Source of the DNA: Trichoderma breve
Lineage: Eukaryota > Ascomycota > Sordariomycetes > Hypocreales > Hypocreaceae
Length of the DNA stretch: 64,000 nucleotides
Assembly: GCF_028502605.1 (NCBI RefSeq)
Contig: NC_079234.1
Coordinates: 3,162,001-3,226,000, forward strand
Direction: 5' to 3'
Under the pieces are notes generated by a model. The model ran no database searches and was not told where the DNA came from. It saw only the letters and a list, made by a program, of their open reading frames with translations. This document shows, piece by piece, positions 26,201-38,370 of the stretch. The number at the start of each line of letters is the position of its first letter. The stretch's first letter is position 1. The position numbers and the translations under genes were made by a program.

Positions 26201-29200
26201 CCTTTGGGTAGAGGATGCTTGTAGAGGTACTCGTACATTCTCCCGATGAGCTGTGCTCGAGTTTTGTATAGCATGATGGGATGATGTGAAAAAGTCCACT
26301 TCGTGGACATGCCAACGAGAAAAGACGCCATACGTGACATGAATCATCCGCCAACCGTTGCCGTAGGTGCGTCAAGTACGATACGGTACACTACACCTGT
26401 TTCTCGGCGTGGGCTGTTGGTTTACGTTTTCACTTCTCATAAACAATGGCAATCTATTGGTTGGGCGACAACACACCATGCGAGTACATCCCTGGCACAA
26501 ACAGAAGCGAACTACGAGTGCTCCTTGCTTGGTACAGACAAGCACTAACACCCGTACTTGTAGCACGGCTAGATAGGTATCTGTACAGCAGAGCAGCTCC
26601 AGATTGGAGAGTTGAGGAGTGATAGTGATGGAGAGAGTCTGATGCTTATCTGAGACACGACAAAGCAGCCAAGAGGTGGCTTTGCATGGTGCCAAACATT
26701 GTACGCAGGGTGGCAAGCTGACGCCCTCTCTGGTGTCTCACAGAGGTCGAGACTTTCCGGCTAGGCGCCTGTACGGAGGGTCTTGTCCAGTCGTGATGCT
26801 CCGTACGAGTAAGTACGCGCATCATCAGCAGAGCAGATCAGAATAATGGTTAGAGAGAGAGAGGATAAACATAGCAAGCTCCCCAATTCCATGGATGTAA
26901 CGAGATGTAAACACAAAGAAAACACAGGATATTGGTCGACTCCGTACAACAGACTTTGCTTGCGGGCTGAGCCTCGCCACGGCGCCAAAGCACCTTGTCG
27001 CGCACACTTTCTGGTGCGCACGTCGAGGCGGTGAGCGAGCGCGATCCAGCCGCAAATAGAAGAGCGAAGGTGGTGTGGCACGGACTGTCTCCGGTATGCC
27101 GTGCATCTCGGGGCGGAGAGATTCGAAGCGTGAATGGAGGGGCAAACTAAATCATGGTGAACCGCGATTCCTGGTGCACTTGCACTTGTATAGCCTCAAC
27201 CTCAACTTGTCGACCATCTCTCGGTCCGTCGAGTGGCTTTTCGGGCGGTGCCTCTTAGTCAGACGCTGGGTGTTGTGTCATGTCGAGATTCTACTCGTAC
27301 TTACGAGTATTAGAGGAGGACGCGCTGATCACTGATACGGGCGTTCGGCTAAATGTGGACATGGCGTCGCTCTTGAGGTCCTTTGAAATCTCGGGCTCAA
27401 GCAAACGTCGGACTAGCGAGAAGGCGGCTGAAATTTCACAGATGGTGCGCATTTTCGATAGTGGATGGATGGATGTCTTTGCAAATGCGATCAATACACT
27501 ACAAATAGTCTAGATTCGGTCGCCCGTGCTGTATACGAGTACATGTACATGCACCCTGATTTCCGGCAGCCCAGACGAAACGCAAGGGGGGAATTGCGTT
27601 GGATGCAACCGTCTCTTGTCGCTTCGTCTGAGACGAGACGGAGTCGGCCATTCTGTCTTTTATGATAAAAGCGCCAGCTTCTAACGAGATGGTTGGTCAA
27701 ATCTCAGATTTGGCAGAGCCCTTTGCGCAGAGGCAATGTGGGGGTCGTGCTAATGCTAATGCCAATGGTGGTGGGAGTGGCTTGTCCGGACGATGCGAGA
27801 CCATCCTTGTCGTTCGGAGTGACATCCCTGTATCCCAATCAGAAGACGGCGGGCGGGGATTATGACATAGCCATTTGAGGGTCTGAGAGTGACTATTATC
27901 GTAAACATCGACATTCGTAGTAGATCGCTATGCAGAGCGGGAGAGAGACAGACAGAGAGAGGGAAATCGAGACTTGTGTCTGGCTCGTGATTCGTGATGC
28001 ATCGAGGAAATAGGTAGGTACAGAGTGAGTCGGCACATGCATGTGCACGCTAGATAGGCGAAAAGATGGTGCGCGCAAATGCGATACAACCCCCTTGGAA
28101 GCAACGCCAATGGCACGGGCTGACCAAAACACCATGGATATCACGAGTCTCGTGGATAGATCATGTCTCGGCCGTCTCTTCTCACTTCTTTTTTTTTTCT
28201 CTTTTTATCGGGTTTGGCGCAGGGCCCGTGACGGGCATGTCATTCGGGAGAGCTTGTGGGGCCCGCGAAACGACCAGCGCTAAGTTTAGCGACCAAAAAG
28301 CGGGCTTGCAATTTCCAGACCCGCCACACTTCATCTCAAAGAGGCGCGTCTTGCATGCGAGTGGGTGGGAAAAAGGGCCGCGAGGCTACAACTAGCCTCA
28401 CACTGGATTTGTTAATCCCAGCTCCCAGCGATCGGACTGCAAGTGTGTGATACATATCTGGGAGGCTCCAGGGACGATTCTGGCAAAGGGAACAGCACCG
28501 AGTCGACTCTGTTGTTTTTAGCTGCAAAAGGTACGAGGCAGGAACACGCCCGGCCCGGCACGGGATATTTTTCGACTGGAGCTGCTCTTCCGGCAAGGTA
28601 CCAGGCGCCGTGCCGGGCTCAGGTACCAAGTACATGCACATACACACAATCCTGATATACTGCCACCACCATTCGTACGCAATATGGCGCAAAACCCCAC
28701 TGTTGCGGGTGGGAGGCTCCAAGATCTTCATCAAGTATCCGATACCTTGGCCTCATGACTAGATGCTGTACTCTACCGTTCTCATACCGCAACTTTGGAG
28801 GATGCTGTATAGAATCATGGAATTCACCTGAGCAGCATCATACGTTGGAGTCGTTCCCCATTGCCAAGCAAGCACAATGACGTCTCTTCTTCCTTTGTTT
28901 CCTCATGGACCTTTCCCGGGTAGCGGTTTATGCCGCAGGTGGATTTTGGATCGGTCGCTGACTCCATTCGCTGTCTAAGCTCAGCAGTGCGGTTCGGGCC
29001 ATGATTCGCTATAACCTCTCATCAATCAGCTGAGAATAGAGGTCATGATGCCTCTTTTCCCGTCAGAAATAGATGATGTCAACCGGGCCATGCCGTCCAC
29101 TGGTAACCAGAAGCTGTCATTCATGCGCCCATTTACTGTTTTGGCCATGGCCAACATCCCACAAGGCTAACGCGATGGCATGATGTTCCGAGATCCAGAG

Positions 29201-30118
29201 AATAAGCACGTACCTCGTACGAGGACGCCGTTTGCGGAGTACCTCCAAGACATGATTGACATCAAGGTGGACAGCCCGGTGAACGGACTGGCGCGCGTCA
29301 ACCGCTGCAACTGCTACCACGGCGGGAGAAACAGTCGATCTCATGCTAGTATAGCGCCTGGAACGAGTACTCGTACACTATCTGTACTGCTACCTGCGCT
29401 TGGAATTTTCAGATTCCATTTGGACGGAGCTCTAAATTGTTTAGAATCATGCAAGCATGTGAACCCTGTCATCGGGGGTCACGCCATGACGGATGCTACC
29501 TAGTCCTCCGTACGGGGTACAGCATCACCGTGGGCTGGGCTCGAGCTGAGGTGTCGCCATGGTAACTTGGCATCAAAATCTCTTTCTGGCAGACAATGTT
29601 CACCAACCCAGGCACAAGGTTCCGCTCATTGTGCGAGTTACAGTAGCGTCCCTGGCTGCGGGCGAGGCGCACCCAAGAAAATCGATTCATGATACTGGCC
29701 TGACAGGGGATGGCCGATTGGAGCCCTTTCGGCGAGCGCATTCCGAGCAGTGCCAGTCGCATCTCGGATTGGTGGCTGCATCCAACTCCAGGCCATGCAC
29801 GCGCTCCTCTCCTTTTGGCGCTCAGCTGCGAAATTACATGTGGTGTTGACCGGGCGGCCAGTCAACGGCGACGCTGTCTGAGACCAGCTGGGCAATGTCT
29901 CGCAGCCACCCAGTCCCATGACAGGACGGCACATGTATCTGGAACCTCTCCCAAGACACACCATCGGCGGCTGTGAGGTAGGGAGTGGCAGTGGCTCTCA
30001 GCGATCTCGAGCCTAAAATGGCCATGGAAGACGGTCGCCCAATCAGCACCGGCACTGGCTGGATCTTGGGATTGCTGGTGGTGCGTGAGAGAGAGCAAGG
30101 AGCAGCAAATATTAGGCT

Positions 30119-30142
30119 GGGACTGGGCTGGGCTGGGCTGGG
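30119..30142 (+). repeat. G-quadruplex-type tract (five GGG runs)
   Basis: Five GGG runs at 30119, 30125, 30130, 30135 and 30140, separated by loops of two or three bases (mostly CT). This meets the usual G3-N1-7 pattern for an intramolecular quadruplex. Confidence 0.85.
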
Positions 30143-32805
30143 CTTCGAATGAGACCTCCGCGGGCTGGGGGGTATGTAATGTTGCTTGTTGCTGTCAGCC
30201 GCAGACGGACGGGTCGTGTGCTCTCTTTCTCTCGCCCTCAATTCTCTGCTCAGTTTGGACCAAGCTGCTATGATGTGATTCTACTGCACATTCACCTGGC
30301 AATTCATGAAAGTAGGTTAGAGAGAGAGAGAAAAAAGAACAATCAAGACGCCGGCCGCATAAACAAGACACAAGCGCATGACGAACGACAACCGGCGTCG
30401 CTTCTGTCGATTGGCGTGCGGACTTTGAAACGAGCCCATCACTTCGTCACTCCGCCGTGTTTTACGTAGCCAAACTCGTCATTTCACGGGTTGCGCCTTG
30501 CTGCTGCACTCCAAGGATCCATCCCTGCTCGCGCCAAAAAAGAAAAAAAAAGAAAACCCCCACATGATGGATGGACCCTCCTCCAAGTCAACATCACCAA
30601 TCTGAGCAGTGATTGGACCCCCGAACCATGGAGTTCCTCTATGCGCGCTGCGTTGGCTGCATGCCGACTTGTTCTACATTCTACTGTACGTATGAGTACA
30701 GAGAAGACTGGACGCTTTGCTTCTAAACTCCGTGTCTTGGAGTTCGTCGATAATTGTCTCGAGCCGGACTCTTTTAGCTTATCGCTCACTCTCGCTATTT
30801 TTGCCCATTTTCCCCTCTCTTCTCTCTACTTACCTACTATCCTCCGGCTTCACTTTTTTTTTTTTTCCCTTCCTAGCGTGCAACTATCTCTCTTTATCAG
30901 GCTTGAGAGCAAAGAGCGACAGAGCCAAAACAGACTCTCTCCGCAGGACCCTGTCATTGGGCTCCATAGATTAGCGCCACAGCCGGGATAGTAGCGAGTA
31001 CATACGAGCGCCAAAAGCTCCATAGCCCGGCCATGGCTTGTCGACGAAAAGATAAGGGCATTTTATTTTCTCTTGGCTCTCTCGGAGGCGAAACGGCATG
31101 GACAACCATGGGCAGAGAGAGTCGAGTTCAACGACAGACAGATTCTCCCTTGACTCGACGCCGTTGCTGCGTTAGTGTTAGTGTGTGCAAACGTGCAAGT
31201 AGCTGTACATGTAGTGTTTAGGGGCTCCAAGCAGGGAAAACGGCGATGGATTGGACGTGCTGCCGCAAACCACTCGCCGGCGCTGCGAGTGCTAGAGATG
31301 CCGCCACTGATTGGTTCCAGACCCGGAGTGCACGCACTCGCCTGTGAGCGCGGCAAGACTCGATCTTGTACCGGGTACTTGTGCTTTGACTGGCCCACCC
31401 CCCCGGCCCAGCGAGATGACCTGTGACCCTCCCCAATCAGCAGGCATCAGAAGGGCCCTGTCGCCAGGCCCACCGCTGGCAGGCGCTTTGTTATTAGAGA
31501 CCTCGATCCCAAGACCCCTCCATTCCTTGCCTCTGGACCCTTTCCCTCGTCTGCTCAACGCCGAACCTGCGCGACTACAGACGGGCTGCAAGGCTTTGCA
31601 AAGAGGCAAACGCTTCTCTGAGAAATCAGAAGCCTCGCCATCATCAAAGCCTGGAGTATCTGCCGGCAGATTTCGGCTTACGATCTTCGTCCTTGACCTT
31701 TGTTCCCTTCGTTGGCGGACTTGGTCGCCTGTCCTGTCCTGTTGGTCTTTTGTTTTATTTTATTTTTCCTCTTGTTTTTTATATATTCTTCTTCTGCGAT
31801 TGATTGAGGTGAGTCACGGTGTGATGATTTGGTTTTTTTGCTTCGTTGCTATCAGCTACCGACCGCTCTTCTGCTTGCTTGTTTTTGCTTTTGCCTTGCC
31901 TTACCTGCCTCTGCCTCGCCTTGCCTGCCTTACTCTTTGACCATGTTTCGCTCGGCCTATCTGTCTGCCTGCTGCGGCGAACGAGAACAAGAACGAGATC
32001 AAGAAAGGGAACCGACAAGAAGAAAATAACCGTCGCGGCGATCCTCTCTCTCCTCAGTCAACTTCCCAACCCAAACGCTGTCTCCTCTATTACTATTGTC
32101 CAACCATCACCACCACCTGCCTCGTACAAACCCTCACATCTTTTGCCCTTCGCGTACGACTGCCCCCTTGGCAGCTCTTGGCTGTCATCCTCCTGTGCTT
32201 CGTTGCAGCCAGTTAGCAGTAACCGTGGCGATACCACTTTGATATCCTGGTGTCTTCTTTCGGGTGCCTAGTCTCTCTCCTGTCCTCCGTGGCCGCCGGA
32301 AGCTTGGTGAGGCCTCTCTGCGTTCAAAGGCTTGGCCAAGGGAACGGGCAGCATGATAAGATGATCGCCTCATCATCCAGCCTGCTTGATAGCCAATTGC
32401 CAGTTTGTCCATGTTTCTGTGAAAGGGTCCATCGTGGCAGCCTTTCAGTACCCCCCTCCCTCTTTGCAGTGCTACGTCCTAGATGTACGCACGATTTATC
32501 TCCTTCTCCTCTTGAACCATATTCTGCTATTTCCCCCTCATACTCACATTGTACCCGCTGATGGCAACCTCATTCGCTTCTTTGTCGCTAACTAATCGAT
32601 ACAGAGTGTGGTGTAAAGTTGTTGCACCACAAGGCCATTAGGGTTTTCGAGTCGGACGTCGAAGATTCAGCACAGTTGTACTCTTCCCACTCGACCGTTT
32701 ACGACGCTCTTTCGCCGCTCCTTTCACTTCTACCACCCCGAAATATATAATAGCGAAAACATCTTCTTTACCCCCAATGCCTATATGACCCTGAATACCA
32801 CAGCT

Positions 32806-35401
32806 ATGGATTCAGAAGACGGAAGCTTGTTTATCAAGGTAAATACGCTGCTGCTGTGATTTACCTCTGCTGCCCCGAGATCGGCGTGCTAACTTCCAAC
32901 AGCAACTTGCTGCTTTTGTTCGCAGCAACGAAAAGGCTCTCGCCAACGCCTTGCAGCTTCAGCGCCGCGATGTGCGTCACCGAGCCACGCAAAGCACGAG
33001 CTCTGCCACGATCCCGCAGACTCCGACGTTTCCTGAGCGTCCCTCAACTGCAATCTCCAGCACCAGCGCCTTTGCCAACGCTCTGTCTCTGGGGCCGCTC
33101 AACTTTTCCTCTCACGGAGTAAAATCTGCGAAGCTCGCCCTCACTCCCCACCACCTGTTCTATCTCCTCTCTCGCTTCGAAGAATTGGGTATCAATGTGG
33201 GGCCCATGAAGGTTCGCTTGGAGGATCTCCACGACAGCTCATCGTCTGCAAACTACGTGTCATTTCTGAGCAACACCCAGCGGTCTAGAAGCCATAGCTC
33301 AGATGTAGGCTCCATCCACTCCGTCTCCAGTATCCGGAGCGTCATGTCTGGCATGTCTGCCTTGTGGGCCAGCTTCGGTATCGGTGCCAGCATATCTGCT
33401 GCTCGGACGGAGCGTCAAAAGGCCGCGTTGGAGGCGGACATGAAGTATTTGTATTCCGCCTTCACCAAGATCCCCTGTCTTCGCTTGGCCCCTGATTGGC
33501 GAGCTCGGCTCATCAAGGGCTACGAAGAGTTTCCCTTTGACTCTGCGGTCCCCCTCTACGTCTTCAAGAATGTCCAGGCGCTGGAAGTGAGCAACATTGA
33601 CTTTCGTCAATTCTTTGGCTGGGATCGCATGGCCGACCAGCTCCGCTCGCTTACGCTCAAGCATGCCGGCATCGAAGATCCTGCCGATATTTTAATCGAT
33701 ATTGTCCTGGATGATATGGACAAGAGGCGCCGCAGAACGTCAAAGTCACAGCACTCGCCCTCAATACCTTGGAGCGGGAGCCATAGCCCCCGCAAGAGCC
33801 CAACCATGTCCGGTCGTGAATTTCCCCGATCGGTATCGATTCCTGGCTCTCCCGATCCACGATCCTCCCTAGGTGAACTTCGTGTCGGCTCCATGGCTCC
33901 CAGCGAGGCTGCCGTCGAGGACGGTAACACGTCCGATGGCTCGGCCCGCACCCTGCGAAGACAATCTACGGATGACCTATCACGTTCTCTAAACAAGGAC
34001 TCTCGGCCGAGGAGCAATTCCCCATCACGCCCATCAAGCTCTCGTAATCACACCCACATCCGATCTCAACAGAGAATGCGGCGTTCTGGATCTGGGAGTT
34101 CCAACTCCAGCCTATCCGACTCTTGGTACCATCACCACTCTAGAGGCAGTTCTGCCAACCTCTTGGGAAACACAGTCCTACCTTCGTCCAAGTGGCGCTT
34201 CCTGAGGCATCTCAGTCTGGCAGATAACCCCATGACGTCGATTCCGGCCTCAAGCCTGGCTCCTCTTTCCAACACCCTCTTCTCTCTCGATTTGTCATCC
34301 AATCTCTTCAGCCAAATCCCGGACAGCCTGTCCACCCTCACCGCTCTCCGCGCCCTAAACCTGTCTCATTGCATGATTGACTCTCTGCACTCCCTGACCC
34401 GAAACCCCCTCCCCGCCATTACTGCTCTCAACTTGAGAGCCAATAGACTGCAATCTCTCGCCGGTATCGAGAAGCTGTATCCCTTGGAAAGGCTGGACCT
34501 TAGAGACAACCGCCTTACAGACCCCAAGGAACTTGCACGCTTGACTGGAATTCCAGAGATTCGTGAAATCTGGGTCGAGGGCAACCCCTTTGCCCGCACT
34601 CACAAGGACTACCGTGTGGTGATCTTCAACCTGTTTCGGATGACGCCGGGATACACCGAGGATATCGTCATCGATGGCTCAGGCCCCAGCTCCTCTGAAA
34701 AGCGTATTCTGGTTGACCGAGTCCCGATTCCCGAGTCTGTCCCAGTGGTGAAGCCGATCGTGACCGAGATGCGAGGCGTCGACGTAAGCAAGCCCACCGT
34801 TGTCTATAGTGCTGTCAAGGAGGCTTCCGTCCTGCGCAAGGAGAGGCCAGTGCCAAAGGCCGTCGCCAGCGAAATCAACACGACTTCAACGAGGCGCCGG
34901 AGGAACACCAAACGACGCATCGTCGATCTTTCGACTAGTGACAAAAACCCAATGCCCTCGCCGGTTGATGTGCATAGCCCAAAATACCCGATCAATTCCC
35001 CAATTGCCGGCTCAATGGATGGGAGCTATAAAATTTCTCACGTATCTAAAACTCAACCGTCGACTCCCCTCTCATATCCAAAGGCCCACGAGTTTGGCAG
35101 CGGAGCCTTTTCTTTCGAGAACGCACATGCCAACGGTCCCGCCCATGCCGACCACATTTTTAGCACGAGCGATATCCAGCAGCAAGACTGGGATGCCAGC
35201 GGCGAGCTGTACCGTCGCAAAATAGAGGCCCTGCGTGACAAGGTCGGCGAGGGCTATCTGAGCGTGCTGAGCGAGGAGAGCTGGGATGCCAACAATGTTT
35301 TTGGCTCATCCAATATCCCCACCACCACCGCTGCGCTGTTGGCGGCCCATCCCGCCCACCACGCTCCTCCCATGCAAGCCATCCATGGAGGCCACTCATA
35401 A
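32806..35401 (+). CDS. Leucine-rich-repeat protein, possibly STK11IP/LIP1-like
   Basis: Two exons: 32806-32838 and 32903-35401, 843 residues. The 64-nt intron starts GTAAAT and ends GTGCTAAC...CAACAG. The first 11 codons (MDSEDGSLFIK) join in frame to QLAAFVRSNEKALANALQLQ, a helix that fits a conserved N-terminus. A globular N-terminal part (about 70-280) with LTPHHLFYLLSRFEELGINVGP and RLAPDWRARLIKGYEEFPFDS precedes a Ser/Arg/Pro-rich disordered region. About five LRRs follow at 440-575 (LRHLSLADNPM, LFSLDLSSNLFSQIP, LRALNLSHCMI, ITALNLRANRLQSL, LERLDLRDNRL), capped by WVEGNPFARTHKDYRVVIFNLF. The C-terminus is disordered with a basic patch. LRRs after an N-terminal domain recall LKB1-interacting protein 1, but that link is tentative. 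Likely a cytosolic scaffold; function unknown. Confidence 0.9.
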
Positions 35402-38370
35402 TGCCCGGCTGCGTGTTCCGAGTTCATGCCTAGCGCCCTTGACTATATACCCATTTTACTCAATGATACCCCCCCTCGATACCCTTTCTACGTCTTTACA
35501 AATTTGCCTACTCATCCCACTGGCACACTCCTACGTCCTTTGCTTCTCCTACAGCTAGTTTGAAAGAGCTAAGCTACCCTTTCTGCTTCATCTTGTCTAT
35601 TTATCCATCTTATTTTACTCTGTCCCTTCCCACACGACAGGGCTTGATTGGTACCGCGGTTTGTCTTTTCTATTACGGAGCATAGCGGATATGGCGTCAC
35701 GGCTAGGAATTGCTGTCATTGCCAGGGTTTTATTGCAAACCCTTTTCTTTTGAATTCTCGTCTTGTCTGTCTGGTTTTTCCACGGATTGGTTCTGTTAAA
35801 TGATGTTCAGAGGCTGGGAGGGGATAAAAAAAGTGGCTTGACACGTTATGAACGTTGCATGAAAATTCCTGTTTTTGGCATGACTTTTTTCTTTTATTTT
35901 CTTGACTTTGCTGAGAGCAACCAGTGGCATAAGCTGGGTCTACGACCTCTTTTTTCTGTTTGGCTTGGAAACGGCGTTATGATAGGGGTGAGCCGGCACT
36001 TGTGTCGTGTGTTCCCCCAAGTAGCTTCGGGTCGGCACTCCATTGCTTTGAAAGACATGCTCGAGTTTGAGCGTCGCAAGCGTCGAGATGGTTTTGTGAC
36101 AAACCGGGAATATGAGTAGTAACACTGATGAGCTGTTGACGGAAGAATGATAGAGCATGCGAGTTTCACGTTGCACCTTTAGAGTTCCTATTACTTTGTG
36201 ACGATGCTTGTTCCCTTTCACATGTGAATGTCCATGTCAGCCTACATGTACGGCATGTGTCTTGGCTACTACTACCTTACATGATGTACTTAAGGTAAAG
36301 TGAGGTATGCGTACTTAGTCTCTACATGTAGGCAGGATGATGCAATCCATGTACGTAAGCCCGCACTAGACGCTGCAGATACGCATCCATGATGTGACAT
36401 ACGGTCGGTCTAAGTATTAAGAGGTCGAGTCCCAAGCTTGACCTACCAAATCTGCGATGGACAATTGGCCCCTGGTTAAGTACATGTACGCAATAATTTT
36501 CGAAGCGGCCCGCCCGACCAACAGGTGGCTTGCATGCCATGTGTAATTGACACGTTGTTATAAGACTTGGCGGAGGCTTGAAGTGTCCAGCAGCACCCGC
36601 TCCCGGGCTCGGATTTACCATGTGATGGGTGTCATCATTGTGCTCTTGGCGATCAGGGGTCTTTGAGTGAATCTCGGCGAGTTTTTTTTTTCTCCCGCTC
36701 CCGGGATGTCGTAATGGATTGGCCATGGCGCCACCTCTACTTGGGGATAGATGAATGGATTGCTGGTCTTGTAGATACGAACAGCAGCTTCGCGTCAATT
36801 GTACCCTTCTCTTTCTTTCTATGCTCTCTCTCTCTACGACCTCTTCTTGATCTTTTTGCGACCTTGATTATCTTGTGCCTGCGCGCTGATTTATATTCTC
36901 CATGTGTGGCAGCATTGCCGAAACGCGTAGATACTGCGAGAGAATATATTTGATGGACGATCAAATGCTTTGATCATGTCGCATCTAGATTCATCTACAC
37001 GAAAGCCCTGTCCCAAATGTAGATTCAATGACCTAGTTTCGGGCGACAGCCACGCCATCATCTCTAACAATGCGGCAGAGAAGAGACGAGAGAGACCAGG
37101 TTTGGGGGCGGCCGCCCGGGCTGATGGAGCGAGCGGGGACCGGCATTTTCCCATCCATGATCTGTCAAATCTAAATCGGTGCGTGCCTGGATCGATGGGC
37201 GGCCACGCATCAGAAACTCCCGTCCCGATCTGTGAATGAATTAGACTAGCAGCGCTTTTCTGACGGGGCGAGGTGTGATTGGCGAAGGCTCGAGCCGGGA
37301 ATCCGCCCCGGGCGTCTGGGACAATGGCCGATTGCCGCCGGGTTTCTTCAAGGTTATTTTTAGAGTGTTGGCGGCAGGTACACTGATTGAAATGTGGGGG
37401 AACTGGTGGGAGAGATACGAGAGTGTATAAGAGGATGAGAAAAAACTGTTGGATATGGAGGAGCGGGAATAATCTGTGTAGGTGTGATGGATCGGGGCTT
37501 ATGGCGTATTGCATGAATATTTTGTCGTCCATGATCCACACGAGCCATGGGACATGATCTCGAATTGGTGGATGACTTATATCGGAGCATGAGGCGCATT
37601 TCTTCTAGAAAATCGTCTAGATTGGTGGTATGAGTCGCGGCATATACTGCAAGTCATGGACACTCTTGATTCTCCTATGCGACCTGATGAAAAGATACTA
37701 TACCCAAATTGAACTACTTCTTGTCGTCGCATTCATTTATTCTTTTGTAGAGATTACAGAATAAGAAATAAGAGAAGGAGAAATATCTTTGACACTCACC
37801 CTTCTGATTCATCTATCGTCTCGTCCGTTATCTTTTCGTCATCCATTTCCATGTTCCAGCTGATTAGCTCTTTTTTTACAGTTCACGTAGTGCATTGATC
37901 TCGGCCAGTTTAGCGCATGGCTTTCCCCAGGCACGCCGCTAGCCCGAAACGCACAAGGGCCCTCTGATCTGACTAACGCACCTCAGCCAAATGAAAATGA
38001 AGCCGTCTGGTTCGAGATTCCGCAGGTGGTCCGTGCGCACGCCTTCACGCGTTGTCTGTTTTTCGCTCGCCCCCGAATCGAGAGCCGCCAGCCGACGTCA
38101 CGTCGTCCCCTGATGCTGCCTTCGTCCATCGACTGCTCGCCAACGAGGGCCTGTTTTGCCTTGCCTATGAACCCTGGCGCTTCAGCTGCTGCTTCGGGGC
38201 CTTCAGAAGCCCCTCGATCCCCTCCAGCCGCTGCCTCGTCTCTTGCGCGCGCCGTCCGCCTCGAGCGACAGCCTCGCCTCGACTTGCCTCCCATCACCAC
38301 CGTCGCCTTGCGCCCTGCTCTCAGTTACTGAGCCTAGCTGCCGTGAAATCGCTGCCCTGTAGTGGGCACA
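35402..38370. other. Intergenic, 3.0 kb
   Basis: No supportable gene. It holds the 3' region of the LRR gene, nested inverted repeats at 36240-36333, another TACATGTA at 36481, and the upstream region of NTO1. Open frames here are short and anonymous. Confidence 0.5.
36240..36333. repeat. Nested inverted repeats
   Basis: The outer arms GCCTACATGTA (36240-36250) and TACATGTAGGC (36323-36333) are perfect 11-bp reverse complements. Inside lie TACCTTA (36273-36279) and TAAGGTA (36291-36297) with an 11-base loop. Together they suggest a foldback or a compound regulator site. Confidence 0.8.

Larger units (their letters stand above)
20444..32805. other. 12.4 kb stretch with no supportable gene
   Basis: Between the MFS start and the LRR-gene start I found no open frame with a recognisable domain or convincing splice-joined coding. 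Frames up to 209 codons exist (for example 31311-31940 plus), but they are rich in Ser/Pro/Leu from pyrimidine-rich DNA, lack homology I can recognise and overlap leader-like sequence. It contains a 26-bp repeat pair (23653, 23854), simple repeats (23183-23220), nested palindromes (26144-26200), six TACGAGTA-type octamers between 26228 and 29375, and a G-quadruplex tract (30119-30142). The 31.7-32.8 kb part is pyrimidine-rich and is probably the promoter and long leader of the LRR gene. Non-coding RNAs cannot be excluded. Confidence 0.5.

Noticed and set aside
30491..30991. Open frame of 166 codons on the plus strand
   Set aside because: Low-complexity Lys and Phe/Ser runs come from A-rich and T-rich DNA; no domain and no splice-joined extension found.
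31311..31940. Open frame of 209 codons on the plus strand upstream of the LRR gene
   Set aside because: Composition follows pyrimidine-rich leader DNA (Leu/Phe/Ser/Pro runs), it has no recognisable domain, and it overlaps the likely leader intron of the LRR gene.
20444..32805. Biosynthetic or defence gene cluster next to the MFS transporter
   Set aside because: An exporter beside a gap invites this idea, but no synthase, oxidase, regulator or nuclease gene could be found in the interval.
38005..38025. GGTTCGA resembling a tRNA B box
   Set aside because: The following bases do not match the box and no cloverleaf fits upstream.
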